From Lachnospiraceae bacterium (GTDB taxonomy: Bacteria > Bacillota > Clostridia > Lachnospirales > Lachnospiraceae), in the NCBI GenBank assembly GCA_017618075.1, contig JAFZUY010000047.1, positions 51,277-115,276 of the forward strand: a stretch of 64,000 nt of DNA, given 5' to 3'. Below the pieces are notes generated by a model, which saw only the letters and a list, made by a program, of their open reading frames with translations, did not search any database and was not told the DNA's origin. Made by a program: the position numbers and the translations under genes. Positions 45,393 to 54,378 of the stretch are shown in pieces. The first letter of the stretch is position 1. Every line of letters starts with the position of its first letter.

Positions 45393-45878
45393 TTAATATC
45401 CAAATTTTTTATACAAACTTTCAGCCACGCATTCAGGTACGAATTTAGAAACGTCACCATGGAAACTTGCAATCTCTCTTACTGTTGTTGAAGAAAGATA
45501 TGAATATTCCAAATCTGTCGAAAGAAAAACAGTTTCAAGCCATCCGCCGGAAATCAGATAATTTGTCTGAGCCATGTGAAGCTCGTATTCGAAGTCCGTG
45601 AGAGCTCTTAAACCTCTTAAAACAACGTGAACGTCTTTTTCTCTGGCATAATCAATTAGAAGTCCCCTGAATGTGTCTATTATGACATTGTCATAATCTT
45701 TAGTCACATCTTTTAACATTTTAACACGTTCTTCAACTGTAAACAAGGGACTTTTTTTATTATTGTCCAAAACGGAAACATATACGGTATCATAATTTTT
45801 TGAAGCTCTTTTGATAATATCGATATGGCCGTAAGTTACAGGATCGAAACTGCCGGGATAGATGATTGCTCTGCTCAT
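45393..45878 (-). CDS. coaD: Phosphopantetheine adenylyltransferase CoaD
   Basis: Makes dephospho-CoA from phosphopantetheine and ATP, the penultimate step of CoA synthesis. The 161-residue protein has the nucleotidyltransferase motif YPGSFDPVTYGHIDI (about 7-21, H18), the conserved VVLRGLRALTDFEYELHMAQTN and the ISSTxxR-type LSSTTVREIASFHGDVS. Standard length. It sits after rsmD in the usual Gram-positive order. Confidence 0.96.
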   Translation of the reverse strand: MSRAIIYPGSFDPVTYGHIDIIKRASKNYDTVYVSVLDNNKKSPLFTVEERVKMLKDVTKDYDNVIIDTFRGLLIDYAREKDVHVVLRGLRALTDFEYELHMAQTNYLISGGWLETVFLSTDLEYSYLSSTTVREIASFHGDVSKFVPECVAESLYKKFGY

Positions 45879-45890
45879 TTTACTGCCTTT

Positions 45891-46439
45891 CTATTTCTTA
45901 CAAATAAAAACATGTTTGTTTGTTTTATATTCTTTTTCTTTAAATATTTCAAGATTTAAATCATCCAGAAAATCAAAGTTTGAATCATAATCGCATTCTA
46001 CTACAATTATCGTTTCTTCGCCAATTAATTCTGAAGACACAAGCAAAGGAATGATATCTTTTTCGAGATGAAGCTTAAAAGGAGGATCTAAAAAGATAAT
46101 ATCGGGTAATTCTTTTATCCTGTTTTTTACGAAGAAAGAAACATCTTCTTTGTAAACGACAGCTTTATCCGCAAGCTTTGTTTTGCTTAAATTTTCTTTA
46201 ATACAGTTAATTGCTTCCTTGGAATTGTCACAAAAATATGCTTTTGCCGCACCTCTGCTTAAAGCTTCGATACCGATAGCGCCGGAACCGGCAAATAAAT
46301 CAACGAAAACACAGTTGCCTACATAGGACTGCAGGCAGTTAAATAATGTCTCTTTGTATTTATCTGTTGTAGGCCTTGTATCAAAACCCTTAGGCGTTAT
46401 TAAAATAATACTTCTGGCAGTACCTGCAATTACTCTCAT
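45891..46439 (-). CDS. rsmD: 16S rRNA (guanine966-N2)-methyltransferase RsmD
   Basis: SAM-dependent methyltransferase for G966 of 16S rRNA. The 182-residue protein opens RVIAGTARSIILITPKG and has the SAM loop DLFAGSGAIGIEALSRGA (about 43-60) and the catalytic FLDPPF motif (about 118-123). Twelve bases separate it from coaD. It is preceded by the topoisomerase A-subunit gene rather than by recG. Confidence 0.94.
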   Translation of the reverse strand: MRVIAGTARSIILITPKGFDTRPTTDKYKETLFNCLQSYVGNCVFVDLFAGSGAIGIEALSRGAAKAYFCDNSKEAINCIKENLSKTKLADKAVVYKEDVSFFVKNRIKELPDIIFLDPPFKLHLEKDIIPLLVSSELIGEETIIVVECDYDSNFDFLDDLNLEIFKEKEYKTNKHVFICKK

Positions 46440-46440
46440 A

Positions 46441-48678
46441 TTAAAGCCTCAACTTATTTCCTTTGCCGTCACGGTTGGCAAGCTTAATCTTTCCTGAAGG
46501 AATGTCAGTCTCATTATAATGGATAACAGATTCTATTGCATTACCTGTGAAGAATACTTTGTCGATTAAAGCGTCGTCGTTTAACTTCATGCCTCTTACA
46601 CCGACAGCCATCTTCTTCTTTTCGGGAATCTGTTCCATCGGGAATTTGAGGAAATATCCGTCGTTTGAAACAAGAATAATATTCTTCTGCTCGTTATAAA
46701 TGCTTACTGAGCAGATTCTGTCACCGTCCATAAGTTTTGTGGCCTGTATGGTCTTTCTTGTTACATCGAATTCTCCGCCGTCCACAATCTTCATATAACT
46801 CATCTTAGATACAAATATCAGTCTGAAAAGATTTAAATCGGACTGTGAGCATAAAAGAAGTATCGATGAATCATTAGACGTGTAGGTTGTAATATTATCG
46901 ATAGGAATACCCTTATCTCTGATCTTTCCAAGCGGTATATCGGAAACTTTGGCGGTATAAAGCATACCGTTATCACTGAAGAGACAAACTTTACCTGTAT
47001 TCTTGCAGAGTACGGCAAATTTGCTTTCTTCTTTTATAGACTCGAGGTTTCTTTCGTATGTAGGAAGATCGACAGCTTTAACATATCCGAATCTGTCCAT
47101 AAGAACGTAAACGTCCATCTCTTCCATCTTCTTTTCTTCGTATACGGCTTCGCCTTCGTTAGTTATAACGGTTCTTCTCGGAACTGCGTACTGCTTTTTG
47201 AGTTCTTTTAATTCCTCGGCAATAACCTGAGTCATGGAACTCTTTCTTTCTAGAATATCCTCGTATCTGAAGATATTAGCCATGGTCTGCTCGTGTTCTT
47301 TTACGAGTGCATCAAGTTCAAGACCTATAAGCTTATACAGTCTCATCTCAAGAATAGCGTTGGCCTGCTTTTCCGTAAACATAAGCTGCATGGCCATAAT
47401 CTTTGATTCTTTGCTCTTAAAATGAATGCCGTCAGTAATACCTTCTACAAGGCATTTCTTAGCCATTGCACGGTCTTTTGAACCTCGTAAAATCTCAATA
47501 ATAAGGTCAATTACGTTGCATGCACGAATAAGACCTTCCTGGATTTCGCGCTTTTCTTCTTCTTTGGCTAATAGATTAGTGTATTTTCTGTTGTTAAATT
47601 CATAAGAAAACTCAACACAGTCGGCAATTATATCTCTTAAAGACATTGTTTCCGGCTTGCCTTTGGAAATTGCAAGCATATTTACGCCGAATGTATCTTC
47701 AAGTTTGGTTTTCTTGTAAAGCATGTTCTTGAAGTTTTCGATATCGGTATCTCTCTTAAGTTCGATTACGATTCGAATGCCTTCTTTTGAACTCTGATTG
47801 GAAATATCAACGATATCAAGGGCTTTCTTAGATTCATAGAGCGCTGCGATATCGGATAAAAACTTCGCGATATTAGCGCCAATCATCGGATAAGGAATCT
47901 CGGTAATCACCAGATTTGTCTTACCGTTCTTGCCTTTTTCTACTTCGACTTTTCCGCGGACCTTAATCTTGCCTACACCTGTTTCATAAATATTTAAAAG
48001 CTCGTCTTCGTTTATTACGATACCGCCTGTAGGAAAATCCGGTCCTTTGACATATTTCATAAGATCCTTTGTTGTCATATAAGGATCGTTTAAAAATGCA
48101 AGTGTCGCATCGATTACTTCACCTAAATTATGAGGAGGTATGCTTGTAACCATACCAACAGCAATACCTTCGGAACCGTTTACAAGGATATTCGGGAATT
48201 TAACCGGCAAAACACTCGGTTCTTTTTCCGTTTCATCGAAATTGGGTACGAAATCAACGATATCCTTGTCAAGATCCGCAAGAAATGCTTCTTCGGTGAT
48301 CTTTTGAAGTCTTGCTTCCGTATAACGCATTGCAGCGGCGGAATCACCTTCTATATTTCCGAAGTTACCGTGACCGTCTACCAATGCTAAGCCTTTCTTA
48401 AATTCCTGAGTCATTACAACCAAGGACTCATAAATCGAAGAATCGCCGTGAGGATGATATTTACCCATTGTATCTCCGACAATTCTTGCGGATTTTCTGT
48501 AAGGCTTGTCGTGTTTGATACCGAGTTCATGCATATCATAAAGAACTCTTCTCTGAACGGGTTTTAAACCGTCTCTTACATCGGGAAGTGCTCTTGCGGT
48601 AATAACACTCATCGCATAATCCACAAAGGATTTGCTCATTACTTCGGAATATTCACTTTTTATAATTTTTCCGGCCAT
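46441..48678 (-). CDS. parC: Type IIA DNA topoisomerase subunit A, ParC type
   Basis: DNA-cleaving subunit of a second type IIA topoisomerase. Catalytic tyrosine Y119 (AAAMRYTEARL) and the quinolone-pocket motif YHPHGDSSIYE (S80, E84) are seen. The C-terminal beta-pinwheel region has blades such as VLCKNTGKVCLFSDNG and ILVSNDGYFLKFP, but no GyrA-box (QRRGGKG) is seen, only GKIRDKGIP in that place, which points to ParC-like decatenase rather than supercoiling gyrase. The 745-residue length is shorter than GyrA. Often annotated gyrA in Clostridia. It lies just after the B-subunit gene. Confidence 0.85.
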   Translation of the reverse strand: MAGKIIKSEYSEVMSKSFVDYAMSVITARALPDVRDGLKPVQRRVLYDMHELGIKHDKPYRKSARIVGDTMGKYHPHGDSSIYESLVVMTQEFKKGLALVDGHGNFGNIEGDSAAAMRYTEARLQKITEEAFLADLDKDIVDFVPNFDETEKEPSVLPVKFPNILVNGSEGIAVGMVTSIPPHNLGEVIDATLAFLNDPYMTTKDLMKYVKGPDFPTGGIVINEDELLNIYETGVGKIKVRGKVEVEKGKNGKTNLVITEIPYPMIGANIAKFLSDIAALYESKKALDIVDISNQSSKEGIRIVIELKRDTDIENFKNMLYKKTKLEDTFGVNMLAISKGKPETMSLRDIIADCVEFSYEFNNRKYTNLLAKEEEKREIQEGLIRACNVIDLIIEILRGSKDRAMAKKCLVEGITDGIHFKSKESKIMAMQLMFTEKQANAILEMRLYKLIGLELDALVKEHEQTMANIFRYEDILERKSSMTQVIAEELKELKKQYAVPRRTVITNEGEAVYEEKKMEEMDVYVLMDRFGYVKAVDLPTYERNLESIKEESKFAVLCKNTGKVCLFSDNGMLYTAKVSDIPLGKIRDKGIPIDNITTYTSNDSSILLLCSQSDLNLFRLIFVSKMSYMKIVDGGEFDVTRKTIQATKLMDGDRICSVSIYNEQKNIILVSNDGYFLKFPMEQIPEKKKMAVGVRGMKLNDDALIDKVFFTGNAIESVIHYNETDIPSGKIKLANRDGKGNKLRL

Positions 48679-48743
48679 ATTAATTTAAATTCCTTAAATG
48701 ATTTATAACTATTATTTACAGTTCTGACTGTATTAACTTCAAA

Positions 48744-50666
48744 TTAAACATCAAGCTCAGCTTCATTTGCATGCTTGTAAATATAATCTCTTCTGATGCC
48801 TACGTCATTGCCCATCAAGAGTTCGGTCAGTTTAGAAGCCATAGAAGCATCTTCAATCTGTACCTGTCTTAAATTTCTTCTCTCCGGATCAAGAGTGGTT
48901 TCCCAGAGCTGCTCTGCATCCATTTCACCCAAGCCTTTGTATCTTTGAAGAGTAAAAGGACCTTTATGTTTCTTTCTGTATGCTGCAAGAGCTGCATCAT
49001 CATACAGATACTCTTCTTCGCCCTTAGAAGGAATTGCCTTGTAAAGAGGCGGCATTGCGATATAAACATGTCCTTCAAAAATAAGCTCGGGCATAAATCT
49101 GTAGAATAATGTCAGCAAAAGCGTACTGATATGAGCACCGTCGACATCGGCATCTGCCATAATAATAATCTTGTCATATCTTAACTTCGAAATATCGAAA
49201 TCATTGCCGAAACCTTCGGAAAAACCGCAGCCAAAGGCATTAATCATGGTCTTTATTTCTGCATTTGCAAGAATTTTATCCATACTTGCCTTTTCAACGT
49301 TAAGGATTTTACCTCTGATAGGAAGAATTGCCTGGTATTTTCTGTTTCTGGCAGTCTTTGCGGAACCACCTGCCGAATCACCTTCGACTATAAATATTTC
49401 GCATTTTTCGGCTTCTTTTGACTCACAGTTAGCAAGCTTTCCGTTTGAATCAAAGGAAAACTTCTGTTTTGTGAGCATATTTGTCTTGGCTTTTTCTTCG
49501 GCCTTTCTTATCTTTGCAGCCTTTTCCGCACATCCGATAATTGTCTTTAAGGTTTCAAGATTTCTGTCAAAGAAAAGCTGTGCTTCATCATTTATAACCT
49601 TGGAAACAGCTTTTGCTGCATCCTGGTTGTCAAGCTTAGTCTTTGTCTGACCTTCAAATCTGGGTTCGGGATGTTTGATTGAAAGCACGCATACAAGACC
49701 GTTTCTGACTTCGGCACCGGTAAAGTTAGGATCTTTGTCTTTTAAGATACCAAGCGATCTAGCATAGTTATTTATAATCTGCGTGAATATTGTCTTAAAG
49801 CCTGTAACATGCGTACCGCCTTCAGCGTTGTAAATATTGTTACAAAAGCCGAGTACGTTTTCATGGAACTCATCTACATACTGGAATGCACAGTCAACTA
49901 TTACATGCTCGCTCTGACCGTGAAGACATATTACGTCATGCAAAGCATCCTTTTCATCATTTAAATCTTTTACGAAGCCTTTAATTCCTTCCTCTTCGTG
50001 ATAAACGATTTTTTCTTTTACGTCGCGTTTATCTTCGAATACAATCGTAAGTCCGGGGTTTAAATATGCAGTCTCATGAATTCTGGATTTAATGTCCTCG
50101 GATCTGAAATATGTTTTTTCAAAAATAGTATCGTCCGGCATAAAAGTAATGCTCGTACCCGTTTCTCTGGTTTTGCCGCATACGGGTAAAAGTCCGTCTT
50201 CAAGTTCCATTACAGGTTTGCCGAATTCATAAGCATCCTTGTAAATACATCCGTCTCTTTTTACTGTAATATCAAATCTTTTAGACAAAGCATTAACAAC
50301 GGAACTTCCGACACCGTGCAGACCGCCGGCATTTTTATATACGTCATTGTTAAACTTACCGCCCGCATGAAGCGTGGTAAGTACAATTCTTTCTGCTGTT
50401 ATACCTTTTTCGTGTCTGTCAACAGGGATACCACGTCCGTTATCCGATACAGTCGCAGAACCGTCAGCATTCAAAGTAACGGTTATTGTATCGCAATAAC
50501 CTGCCATATGCTCGTCGACCGAGTTATCCATTATTTCGTATACAAGATGATTAAGTCCCTTGGTAGATGTCGAACCGATGTACATTCCCGGTCTTTCCCT
50601 GACGGGTTCAAGGCCTTCAAGGACCATAATCGAACTTGAATCATAAACTTCTTTTTTAGGTGCCAT
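48744..50666 (-). CDS. parE: Type IIA DNA topoisomerase subunit B, ParE type
   Basis: ATPase and TOPRIM subunit. The GHKL domain has EIMDNSVDEHMAGY and DNGRGIPVDRHE with GGLHGVGSSVVNALS; the TOPRIM domain has EGDSAGGSAK and DADVDGAHI. The start is placed at 50666 because GGAGAAAG lies just upstream and the protein then begins MAPKKEVYDSSS; the open frame extends 19 codons further but over the operator. An SOS box with one mismatch lies upstream, suggesting damage induction of parEC, as reported for the B. subtilis LexA regulon. 640 residues, normal. Confidence 0.87.
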   Translation of the reverse strand: MAPKKEVYDSSSIMVLEGLEPVRERPGMYIGSTSTKGLNHLVYEIMDNSVDEHMAGYCDTITVTLNADGSATVSDNGRGIPVDRHEKGITAERIVLTTLHAGGKFNNDVYKNAGGLHGVGSSVVNALSKRFDITVKRDGCIYKDAYEFGKPVMELEDGLLPVCGKTRETGTSITFMPDDTIFEKTYFRSEDIKSRIHETAYLNPGLTIVFEDKRDVKEKIVYHEEEGIKGFVKDLNDEKDALHDVICLHGQSEHVIVDCAFQYVDEFHENVLGFCNNIYNAEGGTHVTGFKTIFTQIINNYARSLGILKDKDPNFTGAEVRNGLVCVLSIKHPEPRFEGQTKTKLDNQDAAKAVSKVINDEAQLFFDRNLETLKTIIGCAEKAAKIRKAEEKAKTNMLTKQKFSFDSNGKLANCESKEAEKCEIFIVEGDSAGGSAKTARNRKYQAILPIRGKILNVEKASMDKILANAEIKTMINAFGCGFSEGFGNDFDISKLRYDKIIIMADADVDGAHISTLLLTLFYRFMPELIFEGHVYIAMPPLYKAIPSKGEEEYLYDDAALAAYRKKHKGPFTLQRYKGLGEMDAEQLWETTLDPERRNLRQVQIEDASMASKLTELLMGNDVGIRRDYIYKHANEAELDV

Positions 50667-50698
50667 TTCTTTCTCCATATATTGAATTGCGTTCAAAA

Positions 50699-50712
50699 CG
50701 CACATATGTTCG
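50699..50712 (-). promoter_or_regulatory. LexA operator (SOS box) upstream of parE
   Basis: On the - strand CGAACATATGTGCG, 13 of 14 matches to the LexA palindrome CGAAC-N4-GTTCG with ATAT spacer, the same spacer as the two lexA boxes. It starts 12 bp after the -10 hexamer, where a bound repressor would block RNA polymerase. Confidence 0.78.
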
Positions 50713-50723
50713 CATTCTCTCAA

Positions 50724-50732
50724 ATTATATCA
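50724..50732 (-). promoter_or_regulatory. Extended -10 promoter of parE-parC
   Basis: On the - strand TGATATAAT, with TATAAT at 50724-50729 and TGn before it. No good -35 at 17 bp. It lies just upstream of the SOS box. Confidence 0.6.
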
Positions 50733-50756
50733 TAAAAGATATTCAAATAAAAGAAG

Positions 50757-50807
50757 AAAATACACGATATGGTGGATTTTAAGGCGATTAACCACATCAT
50801 GTATTTT
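50757..50807 (-). repeat. 17-nt imperfect inverted repeat between the anti-sigma and topoisomerase genes
   Basis: Arms at 50757-50773 and 50791-50807 pair at 15 of 17 positions; the two exceptions are G-U pairs in the - strand RNA and A-C mismatches in the + strand RNA, so a - strand structure is favoured. The loop is 17 nt. It lies between the terminator of the anti-sigma gene and the parE promoter and may be a second terminator. Confidence 0.6.
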
Positions 50808-50825
50808 GTAATAAAATCAAATAAA

Positions 50826-50857
50826 AAATCCGGGGCTGGATTTTCTGCCCCGGATTT
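50826..50857 (-). terminator. Terminator after the anti-sigma gene
   Basis: AAATCCGGGGC (50826-50836) with GCCCCGGATTT (50847-50857), perfect 11-bp stem, followed on the - strand by TTTTTT. Strong rho-independent terminator ending the sigma/anti-sigma unit before parE. Confidence 0.9.
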
Positions 50858-50873
50858 ATCCAAATATCGAATA

Positions 50874-51761
50874 TTATCTTAAATCATATATGGGTAAATT
50901 CTTTTCGCTCACTTCTTGATAATATTCGTCGGAATACAAGTTTCCGCACTCCATGTCAATATAATAATCATTTTCATTTATATGAATTTCGTAGATAAAA
51001 CTTAAATCGTCGTCTACGGTATTAACTATAATGGCGCAGTCTCCAACAGGCAAATCGGTAATATCTTCATAAACGATTATTCTCTGCTCGGAATTGTAAA
51101 CCCAGCCGGGCCAGTCAATACTAAATATTCTTCTGTTATTTTCATAATCGTAAGCTACATCAGTTAAGGCATTTTTGACTGCATCGATATCTGCTTCATC
51201 TGCCGCTGCTTTTAATGCTTCAAGTATCTGTGCTTTTTCAACGGGACCCTGGTATTCTGTAATCTGCCATAAAAATCCACCGCGTATTGCATAATAAAGT
51301 TCTTTTGTAGTTTCACCTTCATCAACACATGCTGATAAATTAATAAAATGATTGGTTCCGTCACTACCTTTAACTTTTAAATACAAAGAATATTCTGTCT
51401 CACCCTCATTTGCAGGTCTGTAAAAAATAACATCATCTTCGGTATATTCAATACAATCCACATTTTCACCGTCAACTTCGATTGTATAAACCTGAGTATC
51501 GCTTCCGTTATCGAATACAAAATATCTGCTGTCGATTACACCTCTTAAATATCTGATAATACCGTTATCCGTAGCAGCATTTGCGATAATGCCGGTACCA
51601 AGAAGTACTACAAGAAACGAAGCAGCTATGGTTGCGGCTCTTAAAACAACAATATTGGTTTTTTTCTTACTAACGTTTTTAAGAATTTTATTGTTTAATT
51701 CATCTGAAGCAGAAACGTCTGATTTCAAAGCTTCGCGAATCATTTCATCTTCTTTACTCAT
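50874..51761 (-). CDS. Putative anti-sigma factor / sigma-regulatory membrane protein
   Basis: A 295-residue protein with a short cytoplasmic head (about 1-36), one membrane helix (about 37-62, VVLRAATIAASFLVVLLGTG) and an extracytoplasmic domain of about 230 residues rich in Asp, Glu and Tyr. The layout and the 8-bp overlap with an upstream ECF sigma gene are those of anti-sigma factors, but no ZAS (HxxxCxxC) motif is present, so the family is uncertain. The head could bind the sigma factor and the outer domain could sense a signal; this is inference from context. Confidence 0.7.
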   Translation of the reverse strand: MSKEDEMIREALKSDVSASDELNNKILKNVSKKKTNIVVLRAATIAASFLVVLLGTGIIANAATDNGIIRYLRGVIDSRYFVFDNGSDTQVYTIEVDGENVDCIEYTEDDVIFYRPANEGETEYSLYLKVKGSDGTNHFINLSACVDEGETTKELYYAIRGGFLWQITEYQGPVEKAQILEALKAAADEADIDAVKNALTDVAYDYENNRRIFSIDWPGWVYNSEQRIIVYEDITDLPVGDCAIIVNTVDDDLSFIYEIHINENDYYIDMECGNLYSDEYYQEVSEKNLPIYDLR

Positions 51762-52290
51762 AACCTTTTTCCTCCAGTCTGATCTTTAAAGCATTTTTTG
51801 CAGTATTCAGTCTGCTTTTAACAGTTCCTTCGGGTATTTTTAGTAAGGAACTTATTTCTTTAACAGACATATCAGCAAAATAAAAGAGATAAATAACATT
51901 TCTTTGTTTAAGGGGCAGTGAATGAATGCAATTCCTTAAAAACAAATTAATCTCATCTTTTTCTGCCAGTTCCTCTGTGTTTGAATCAGACGCAAATTGC
52001 GTATTATAATCAAATTGTTCATCATCCAGTGATTCTTCCGCATGTCTGATTTTTTTACGATAAATATTTTTATAAAGTCTCGCAGCAATTCCCAGACAGT
52101 AATTCCTTGTGTTTTTCAGGGAAGATTCATCATTCGGATCTTTAATCTTTTTTCTTAATTCAAAAGCTTTGTAAAGAGTTTCCTGGTACAGATCGTCTGC
52201 ATCATCACGACACCCTGTTAAGTGATAACAAAACTGATAAATATCTTTGCCGTATGTATAAATCAGTTTTTCCAAATCATTTTTGGTCAT
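51754..52290 (-). CDS. ECF-type RNA polymerase sigma factor
   Basis: A 178-residue sigma-70 family protein with region 2 (IYQFCYHLTGCRDDADDLYQETLYKAFE in parts, about 15-42) and region 4 (LPLKQRNVIYLFYFADMSVKEISSLLKIPEGTVKSRL in parts, about 120-158), and no regions 1 or 3, as in ECF sigmas. The spacer between them is acidic. It is translationally coupled to the putative anti-sigma gene by an 8-bp overlap. The regulon is unknown; no convincing self-recognised promoter was found upstream. Confidence 0.9.
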   Translation of the reverse strand: MTKNDLEKLIYTYGKDIYQFCYHLTGCRDDADDLYQETLYKAFELRKKIKDPNDESSLKNTRNYCLGIAARLYKNIYRKKIRHAEESLDDEQFDYNTQFASDSNTEELAEKDEINLFLRNCIHSLPLKQRNVIYLFYFADMSVKEISSLLKIPEGTVKSRLNTAKNALKIRLEEKGYE

Positions 52291-52368
52291 TTTGTACCTC
52301 TCGCAGTTTCTTGAAAGCTTTCACTTATATAATGTCGTGTAATTAAAAAAGGTTCATAAAATTTATAA

Positions 52369-52399
52369 AAAAAGGGTTTCTCATAAAAGAACCCTTTTT
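52369..52399 (-). terminator. Terminator at the end of recG
   Basis: AAAAAGGGTT (52369-52378) with AACCCTTTTT (52390-52399); the stem overlaps the recG stop codon and is followed by TTT on the - strand. It separates recG from the sigma-factor unit. Confidence 0.75.
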
Positions 52400-54374
52400 A
52401 ATATAATTCGTCAGCGTATTTCTTTGCTTTAAAAAACAAATCTCTGTCTCTGTAAATATCGGCTATCTTAAATCTTACATCGCCGCTTTGTCTGACACCG
52501 GTCAAATCTCCGGGACCTCTTAATCTTAAATCCTCGTCGGCGATATAAAAGCCGTCGTCCGATTCAAGCATTACATTTAATCTCTCGTTCTCTTCTTCTT
52601 TGCCGGAGCCGTTTATGAGTATACAGAAGGATTCAAGTTTACCTCGCCCTACTCGGCCTCTTAACTGATGGAGTGTCGCAAGACCGAATCTTTCGGCATT
52701 TTCAATCAGAATAACGGTTGCATTAGGAACATCGATACCTACTTCTATTACAGTCGTTGAAACAAGTATATCTATATCTCCGTTTGCGAAATACTGCATT
52801 ACGCGGTTCTTTTCGTTGTTTTTCATTCTGCCGTGAAGAATACCTATTCTAACATCCTTTGGCATTAAATCTTTTAGGAACTTAGCGTAATCGGTAACAT
52901 TTGAAAGATTTGTATCTTCGTTTTCTTCAATCATCGGACAGACAATTATTGCCTGCTGTCCCGCTTTAACCTTTGTATATAAGAATCTTAATCCGTCCAG
53001 TCTGTCGTTTGCAGTTCTTAAACCTGTTTTAATAGGAATTCTGTTTGAAGGCTTGTCTTTAATAACCGAAACCTGAAGGCCTGTATAATAAACCGAAGCC
53101 AAAGTTCTGGGGATAGGTGTTGCGGAAAGGCTTAATACATGAGGCGTATTGCCTTTTTCGTTTAAGGTTTCTCTCTGCAAAACACCGAATCTGTGCTGTT
53201 CGTCTGTTATTACAAGTGCAAGATCTTCGAATTCAATTTTATCTTCAATTAAAGCATGAGTTCCGACAACTAGATTAATGCTTCCGTCGGAAAGTCCGCT
53301 TAATATATCTTTTCTTTGAGCGGCTGTCGTTGAGCCTGATAAAAAAGCTATATTGAGATTTAATGAATATCTCTCATTAAATTCTTTGAATTTCGTAAAA
53401 TGCTGTGCTGCCAGAACTTCCGTCGGAGCCATAAAAGCACTCTGATATCCGTTTGAAGCACATAATACGCATGAAAGGAATGCAATAATTGTCTTACCGC
53501 AGCCTACGTCACCCTGAACGAGTCTGTTCATTACGTATCCGCCCGTTAAATCTTCTAAAATATCATTTAAAGCTTCATTCTGCCCTTTGGTTAATTCAAA
53601 CGGAATCTGCGTTTTAAAACGCGCATATTCGGCAGTCTCTATGAATACATAACTGGATTTTAAACGATTGTAAGCTTTTTTGATTTCGTTTAATTCAATG
53701 AAGAAATCATAAAACTCTTCAAACGCAAGTCTGTTTCTTGCATTAATGTAATCTTCGGAATCAACAGGAAAATGAATATCAGCCAGAGCTCTTGATAATG
53801 TCGGGAAATTAAATTCTTCTGTTATCTTTTCACTTAAAGAATCATTAAAAGGCGAATAATGCTCTATTGATGAATTAACATATTTTGAAATAGTCTTTGA
53901 ATTAATGCCTTTCGTCAGAGGATAAACCGGCTGGAGATTTTTTAAACTTTCAATGTATTCGGATATTTTATGAATTTCAGGCATTTCAAAGGCATAATGT
54001 CTGCCTTTTCTTTTAACAACACCTAAAAATACCCATTCGCTGCCTTTTTTCAGAAGGTTTCTAAGATATGTGACTCTGAAAAAAATCATGGATACTTTTC
54101 CGGTTGCATCATATCCGGAAACTGTTGTAACCGCATTATTGGCAGTTTTCTTAAAATAAAAATCATCGTCTACAGTAAGTCTGACCGCACAGAGTTCTCC
54201 TTCTTTTAGTTCATTTACCTTTGAAAGAGGCGGCATTTTCTTATACGTTCTCGGAAAATAAGAAATCAGATCGTATACGGATTCTATCCCTAAACGCGCA
54301 AAAAGGGCGGCGTTTTTATCGCCTACCCCTTTTAATTCTTTGATTGATACATTCTTTAAATCGTTTAAATTCAT
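52398..54374 (-). CDS. recG: ATP-dependent DNA helicase RecG
   Basis: Remodels stalled forks, R-loops and D-loops. The N-terminal wedge domain (OB fold) covers about 1-230 (GVGDKNAALFARLGIESVYDL). The helicase core has Walker A VQGDVGCGKTIIA near residue 285, a DEQH box in ITDEQHRFG near 386, LSATPIPRTLA, and QLRGRVGRG near 563. The 658-residue length is typical. It is 4 bp after the DAK2 gene, the usual Gram-positive order. Confidence 0.96.
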   Translation of the reverse strand: MNLNDLKNVSIKELKGVGDKNAALFARLGIESVYDLISYFPRTYKKMPPLSKVNELKEGELCAVRLTVDDDFYFKKTANNAVTTVSGYDATGKVSMIFFRVTYLRNLLKKGSEWVFLGVVKRKGRHYAFEMPEIHKISEYIESLKNLQPVYPLTKGINSKTISKYVNSSIEHYSPFNDSLSEKITEEFNFPTLSRALADIHFPVDSEDYINARNRLAFEEFYDFFIELNEIKKAYNRLKSSYVFIETAEYARFKTQIPFELTKGQNEALNDILEDLTGGYVMNRLVQGDVGCGKTIIAFLSCVLCASNGYQSAFMAPTEVLAAQHFTKFKEFNERYSLNLNIAFLSGSTTAAQRKDILSGLSDGSINLVVGTHALIEDKIEFEDLALVITDEQHRFGVLQRETLNEKGNTPHVLSLSATPIPRTLASVYYTGLQVSVIKDKPSNRIPIKTGLRTANDRLDGLRFLYTKVKAGQQAIIVCPMIEENEDTNLSNVTDYAKFLKDLMPKDVRIGILHGRMKNNEKNRVMQYFANGDIDILVSTTVIEVGIDVPNATVILIENAERFGLATLHQLRGRVGRGKLESFCILINGSGKEEENERLNVMLESDDGFYIADEDLRLRGPGDLTGVRQSGDVRFKIADIYRDRDLFFKAKKYADELY

Positions 54375-54378
54375 TGAA

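Noticed and set aside
52291-52360. Self-recognised ECF promoter (GAACC ... CGAC) before the sigma gene
   Set aside because: The spacer between the two blocks is only about 13-14 bp, shorter than the 15-17 known for ECF promoters.
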